Assembly (NCBI GenBank): GCA_001790455.1 | Contig: MGCP01000010.1 | Location: forward strand, 480-9,261 | From: Candidatus Saccharibacteria bacterium RIFCSPHIGHO2_02_FULL_47_12 | GTDB taxonomy: Bacteria; Patescibacteriota; Saccharimonadia; Saccharimonadales; JANWIN01 | Reading direction: 5' to 3' | Length of the DNA: 8,782 nucleotides | In this document: positions 5,811 to 8,782 of the stretch, in pieces | How positions within the stretch are numbered: the stretch's first letter is position 1 | Layout: each line of letters begins with the position of its first letter | Translations under genes and position numbers: made by a program | The notes under the pieces: generated by a model | Seen by the model: the letters and a program-made list of their open reading frames with translations, nothing else | Told to the model about the DNA's origin: nothing | Database searches by the model: none

Positions 5811-6320
5811 ATGGCCGACGTACCAGACAAACAAGTCAAACGTCTTCGTAGCCTTATACAAGAAGCAGAAACAAGCCTGGCAGCCGCCAAGGAACTGCTA
5901 GTTAGTTTAGTGGGTGATGATGAAAAAGTGATGGCCAGTATGGGCAATGAGCCCCTGGGCAAAGTTATAGAAGGCGTGTTTGACGGCCAAAACATGGTGG
6001 GTAGCGACGGCAAAACTTACCCCGTGCCAGCCAATTACGCCAGCAAGTCCAAATTAGTCCAGGGCGACATACTAAAACTGACCATTGCAGACGACGGATC
6101 GTTTATGTACAAGCAGATTGGCCCGGTACCGCGCAAGCAAGTAGTAGGCGTACTAGAGCAAAAAGACGGCCATTACTTTGTAACAGTAGGCAAAAAGCAG
6201 TACCGCGTACTGCTAGCCAGTGTGACCTACTTTAAGGCTAAAGCTGGCGACCAAGTCAGCGTAGACGTACCAGAAGAAGACGAAAACGCCGAGTGGGCAG
6301 CTCTTGAGGCAGCGCTGTAG
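5811..6320 (+). CDS. Small coiled-coil / beta-domain protein, 'L7/L12-like' CPR protein
   Basis: A 169-residue protein. Residues 6-33 form a charged amphipathic helix likely to be a coiled coil (KQVKRLRSLIQEAETSLAAA). Residues 50-105 form a beta-rich domain with the hallmark block DGKTYPVPANYASKSKLV (66-83) and GDILKLTIADDGSFMYKQIG. A second strand-rich segment runs through 110-150, and an acidic tail EEDENAEWAALEAAL closes it. From memory, proteins with this YPVPxNYASKSKLVxGD block are widespread in CPR genomes and often labelled ribosomal protein L7/L12, though the sequence is not a canonical L7/L12 (no typical C-terminal domain). The role is therefore unclear; a ribosome- or RNA-associated function is inference. 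It has a real Shine-Dalgarno, and a DnaA-box repeat upstream shared with the purB-HAD operon. A GC-rich hairpin follows the stop. Confidence 0.8.
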   Translation: MADVPDKQVKRLRSLIQEAETSLAAAKELLVSLVGDDEKVMASMGNEPLGKVIEGVFDGQNMVGSDGKTYPVPANYASKSKLVQGDILKLTIADDGSFMYKQIGPVPRKQVVGVLEQKDGHYFVTVGKKQYRVLLASVTYFKAKAGDQVSVDVPEEDENAEWAALEAAL

Positions 6321-6363
6321 CGGCTACGGCTGCGCCTACGGCGGACCGCTCCTTCTCTTTTCC
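6319..6363 (+). terminator. Possible Rho-independent terminator after the L7/L12-like gene
   Basis: AGCGG (6319-6323) pairs with CCGCT (6346-6350). A small inner hairpin CGCC-TAC-GGCG fits at 6333-6343, and a pyrimidine-rich CCTTCTCTTTTCCC follows. The T tract is interrupted and the stem has an internal loop, so this is a weak call. Direct repeats of CTACGGC at 6324 and 6336 lie inside. Confidence 0.35.
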
Positions 6364-6399
6364 CTTGAAATTACAACAAGTGAAACAATGAATTTTAGC

Positions 6400-6405
6400 T
6401 ATAAT
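6400..6405 (+). promoter_or_regulatory. -10 box of dnaX
   Basis: A perfect TATAAT ends 9 nt before the ATG at 6415, predicting a leader of only about 3 nt. No -35 match is found at 16-19 nt. Confidence 0.6.
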
Positions 6406-6414
6406 TAGTAGGCT

Positions 6415-7866
6415 ATGGGGCAGGCATTTTATAGAAAATATAGGTCAAGAAGCCTTGACGAGGTGGTGGGTCAAGAGCACATCGTAAAGACCCTTAAGAA
6501 CGCGCTAAAAGATGGCAAAGTAAGCCACGCTTACCTCTTTACCGGCCCACGCGGGGTGGGCAAAACCAGCGTAGCGCGCATACTAGCCCACGCTGTAAAC
6601 AATCTAGATTATAATGGCGAGCAGACACACCTGGACATTATAGAAATAGACGCCGCCAGCAACAGGCGAATAGACGAAATCCGCGACCTACGCGATCGTG
6701 TCAGCACCATGCCAACCAGCGGCAAATACAAGGTTTACATTATAGACGAAGTCCACATGCTAACGCGTGAGGCGTTTAATGCGCTGCTAAAGACGCTAGA
6801 GGAGCCGCCAGCACACGTTATATTCATTTTAGCCACTACAGAAGCGCACAAGCTGCCAGACACTATTGTCAGCCGCACGCAGCGATTTAGCTTTAAGCCC
6901 GTTAGCATAGAATCGGTAGTAAAGCACCTAAAACAGATTGCAAAAAAAGAAAAGATAGACATAGACGACGACGCGCTAGAACTGGTGGCAGAGCACGGAG
7001 ACGGCAGTTTTCGCGACAGCATAAGCCTGCTAGAGCAGCTAGGCACCACTCACCAGAAAAAGGTCAGCTTGGGCGACGTACAGCAAATGTTGGGTCTAGC
7101 CCCGGTAAAGCTTATAGACATATTGCTTAGCTATGTAATTAAAGGCGATGTAAAAGGCCTAATGGACGAGGTTACGGCGGCAGAAGCCCGCGGATTCCAC
7201 GCCGCTAGTTTGGCCAAACAGTTGTCCGTGCGCCTGCGTGAGCAAATGGTAGACAATTCTGTAGGTTTACCTGCCGACCAGTCACTGGCACTCATGGCTA
7301 GTCTACTAGAAGTACCTGGGGCCAATAACCCTGTGCGCTCACTAGAACTAGCCCTGCTAAGCCCCACGCTGCAAAACCAAACAGAGACAGCCGAACCTGA
7401 TCCCAAAGTACCAAACGTTCAGCCAAAGACCGCAGAACAACCAGCCAAGGTTGCTACCAAATCTATAAAAACCCAGACTGTAGCTGAGGCAAAGCAGGCA
7501 ACCAGCAATGAGTCAGCTAAATTTTCTCTAGACAATTGGCCCGTCGTACTAGACCGGGTAAAGAAGCGCCAAGCCACGCTATACAGCATATTGCGCTTAG
7601 CAGTACCTAGCTTTGACAAAGCATCTGTCACGCTAACTCTGGTGTTCCAATACTCACTGCACCAAAAACGACTAAGCGATGCCAAAAGCCGACAGTTGCT
7701 GCTAGATGCCATAGGCGACAAAAACGTAAAACTAGAAGTAATAGTAGATAAAAACATAAAACCAAAACAAGCTAGTGAAAAGCCGGTAGAGCCCCGGGTA
7801 AAAACGCCAGAAGTTGTGAGCGGCGTGACGAATGTCTTTGGCAGCGCCGAGATATTGGATAGCTGA
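6415..7866 (+). CDS. dnaX: DNA polymerase III subunit gamma/tau (clamp loader ATPase)
   Basis: This 483-residue AAA+ protein loads the sliding clamp as part of the clamp-loader complex. It starts with the family signature FYRKYRSRSLDEVVGQEH. Walker A is GPRGVGKT (44-51), IIEIDAASNR (75-84) follows, Walker B is VYIIDEVH (107-114), NALLKTLEEPP is at 122-132, sensor 1 is LATTE (139-143), the arginine finger is SRT (153-155) in place of the usual SRC, and sensor 2 is GSFRDSISLLEQ (197-208). A Pro/Ala/Lys/Thr linker at about 320-365 leads to a C-terminal domain (370-447) and a charged tail. Between Walker A and IIEIDAAS, where bacterial DnaX normally has a four-cysteine zinc module, there is only a short VNNLDYNGEQTHLD; the whole protein has no cysteine. 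Length is intermediate between typical gamma and tau. It is probably leaderless, and dnaB follows 48 nt downstream under its own promoter. Confidence 0.95.
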   Translation: MGQAFYRKYRSRSLDEVVGQEHIVKTLKNALKDGKVSHAYLFTGPRGVGKTSVARILAHAVNNLDYNGEQTHLDIIEIDAASNRRIDEIRDLRDRVSTMPTSGKYKVYIIDEVHMLTREAFNALLKTLEEPPAHVIFILATTEAHKLPDTIVSRTQRFSFKPVSIESVVKHLKQIAKKEKIDIDDDALELVAEHGDGSFRDSISLLEQLGTTHQKKVSLGDVQQMLGLAPVKLIDILLSYVIKGDVKGLMDEVTAAEARGFHAASLAKQLSVRLREQMVDNSVGLPADQSLALMASLLEVPGANNPVRSLELALLSPTLQNQTETAEPDPKVPNVQPKTAEQPAKVATKSIKTQTVAEAKQATSNESAKFSLDNWPVVLDRVKKRQATLYSILRLAVPSFDKASVTLTLVFQYSLHQKRLSDAKSRQLLLDAIGDKNVKLEVIVDKNIKPKQASEKPVEPRVKTPEVVSGVTNVFGSAEILDS

Positions 7867-7878
7867 TTCCGCTTATGA

Positions 7879-7907
7879 TTGCTGGTTCAGCATTAAACAT
7901 CTACTAT
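7879..7907 (+). promoter_or_regulatory. Promoter of dnaB
   Basis: TTGCTG (7879-7884), 17-nt spacer, TACTAT (7902-7907). The -10 box ends 7 nt before the ATG at 7915, the same geometry as the purB-HAD and zeta-like genes. It starts 12 nt after the dnaX stop, so dnaB can be transcribed independently. Confidence 0.5.
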
Positions 7908-7914
7908 TAATGTG

Positions 7915-8782
7915 ATGGATACAGAGGGAGCGCGAATACCACCACAAAACACCGAGGCAGAAGCCAGCTTGCTGGGTGCGCTTTTAATAGACACTGATGC
8001 CATAGTCAAAGTAGCCGACATGGTCAGCGCAGATGATTTTTATGACGAAAAGCACCAGCGCATTTATGAAGCCGTAAACCAACTTTACGAAAAACACAGC
8101 CCCATAGATGTTTTGACCCTGTCAAACAACCTTAAGGCTTCTGGATTGATAGAGTTTGTAGGTGGTGCGTCCTATTTGACCGAGCTAACCAACTTTGTGC
8201 CCACCGCCGCCCACGTAGAACAATACGCAGAGATTGTGGCCCAAAAGGCGCTAAGACGCAGACTAATTAAAGCGTCGCAGGAAATGACCGGACTGGGCTA
8301 CGACGAGGCCAAGAACCTGCAAGAACTGATTGAGCAGGCAGAAAGCAGCTTGTTTGAAATTAGCCAAAAACGTGTCAAACAAGACGTTATGAGCCTAGAG
8401 TCTATCTTGGCAGAGAGCTTTGACAGACTAGACGAACTGCACAAAGACAAGGGCAAGATCCGAGGCGTTCCAACTGGCTACAAAGACTTAGACAACGTTT
8501 TGGCCGGCCTGCAGGCTTCTGACCTAGTGGTACTAGCTGCCAGGCCATCTATGGGCAAAACTGCATTTGCCTTAAACATTGCCCACAACGTAGCACTTGG
8601 TGCAGGCGCCAGTGTGCTGATATTTAGCCTAGAAATGAGCAAAGAACAGCTGGTAGACCGTATGCTAGCCATAGAATCTGGCGTAGACGCCTGGGCGCTG
8701 CGCACCGGCAACCTTACTGACGCCGACTTTGAAAAGATTGGCCAAGCCATGGGCAGCCTTAGCGAGGCGCAGATATATATAG
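7915..8782 (+). CDS. dnaB: Replicative DNA helicase DnaB, 5' part
   Basis: The frame opens at ATG 7915 (GTG 7912 is an in-frame alternative) and runs off the right edge after 289 codons. The N-terminal domain starts RIPPQNTEAEASLLGALLID (residues 7-26), the classic DnaB opening, and includes FYDEKHQRIYEA and GGASYLTEL. A linker helix follows. The RecA-like ATPase begins GVPTGYKDLDNVLAGLQASD (184-203), with Walker A ARPSMGKT (209-216) and SLEMSKEQL (238-246). Walker B and the DNA-binding loops lie beyond the window. DnaB unwinds DNA at the fork and is contacted by the tau form of DnaX, so the neighbouring placement is functionally sensible. The start is supported by the -10 box 7 nt upstream, giving a leaderless message; no Shine-Dalgarno is seen. 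Confidence 0.95.
   Translation, partial: MDTEGARIPPQNTEAEASLLGALLIDTDAIVKVADMVSADDFYDEKHQRIYEAVNQLYEKHSPIDVLTLSNNLKASGLIEFVGGASYLTELTNFVPTAAHVEQYAEIVAQKALRRRLIKASQEMTGLGYDEAKNLQELIEQAESSLFEISQKRVKQDVMSLESILAESFDRLDELHKDKGKIRGVPTGYKDLDNVLAGLQASDLVVLAARPSMGKTAFALNIAHNVALGAGASVLIFSLEMSKEQLVDRMLAIESGVDAWALRTGNLTDADFEKIGQAMGSLSEAQIYI

Noticed and set aside
6942..6948. A AAA AAA slippery heptamer in dnaX in the correct frame for a -1 shift
   Set aside because: It falls at codons 176-178 inside the AAA+ domain, before sensor 2. A shift would give an Arg-rich tail ending at 7130, unlike known dnaX frameshifts, which occur after domain III. I see no stimulating hairpin or upstream Shine-Dalgarno.
8478..8750. 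90-codon minus-strand open frame
   Set aside because: Antisense to the DnaB ATPase domain including Walker A; composition follows the plus-strand codons.
1..8782. CRISPR array, tRNA, rRNA or IS element
   Set aside because: No regularly spaced repeats, no tRNA-like or rRNA-like segments in the gaps, and no transposase or terminal inverted repeats were found.

Overview
The window looks like part of a small, streamlined bacterial chromosome, most likely a Candidate Phyla Radiation (Patescibacteria) member and plausibly Saccharibacteria (TM7). This is inference. It rests on near-leaderless gene starts (a -10 box 6 to 9 nt before the start codon, usually no Shine-Dalgarno), tight spacing, a cysteine-free DnaX, a small CPR-style 'L7/L12-like' coiled-coil protein, and several genes with no recognisable family. 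TAA, TAG and TGA all act as stops, so nothing suggests recoded UGA.

Layout. Positions 1-632 (+): 3' part of a multi-pass membrane protein. Positions 658-1487 (-): an AT-rich two-gene unit, a zeta-toxin-like P-loop kinase followed by a 52-residue very basic protein joined by an ATGA overlap. This unit has its own promoter and lies between two identical 20-nt direct repeats (617-636 and 1538-1557). Positions 1620-2048 (+) and 2164-2844 (+): two unrecognised proteins; the first has a 7-nt tandem repeat near its 5' end that places the apparent leaderless start out of frame. Positions 2959-5702 (+): a two-gene nucleotide-metabolism operon, PurB fused to a HAD phosphatase, overlapping by 1 nt with a NadR/AAA_28-like P-loop kinase. 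Positions 5811-6320 (+): the L7/L12-like small protein, with a Shine-Dalgarno. Positions 6415-7866 (+): dnaX. From 7915 to the window end (+): 5' part of dnaB.

Regulation and repeats. A perfect 39-nt repeat, each copy containing a DnaA box (TTATCCACA), lies directly upstream of the purB-HAD operon and of the L7/L12-like gene. A degenerate relative of its downstream half follows the first gene, and a shorter piece lies before the gene at 1620. These intergenic copies and the direct repeats around the toxin unit are the structure least explained by the genes.

Together, the right half is housekeeping: AMP synthesis and salvage, clamp loader, replicative helicase. The left half is accessory. The best candidates for something new are the repeat-bounded kinase/small-basic-protein cassette, the PurB-HAD fusion with its coupled kinase, and the DnaA-box repeat that could tie nucleotide genes to replication state.
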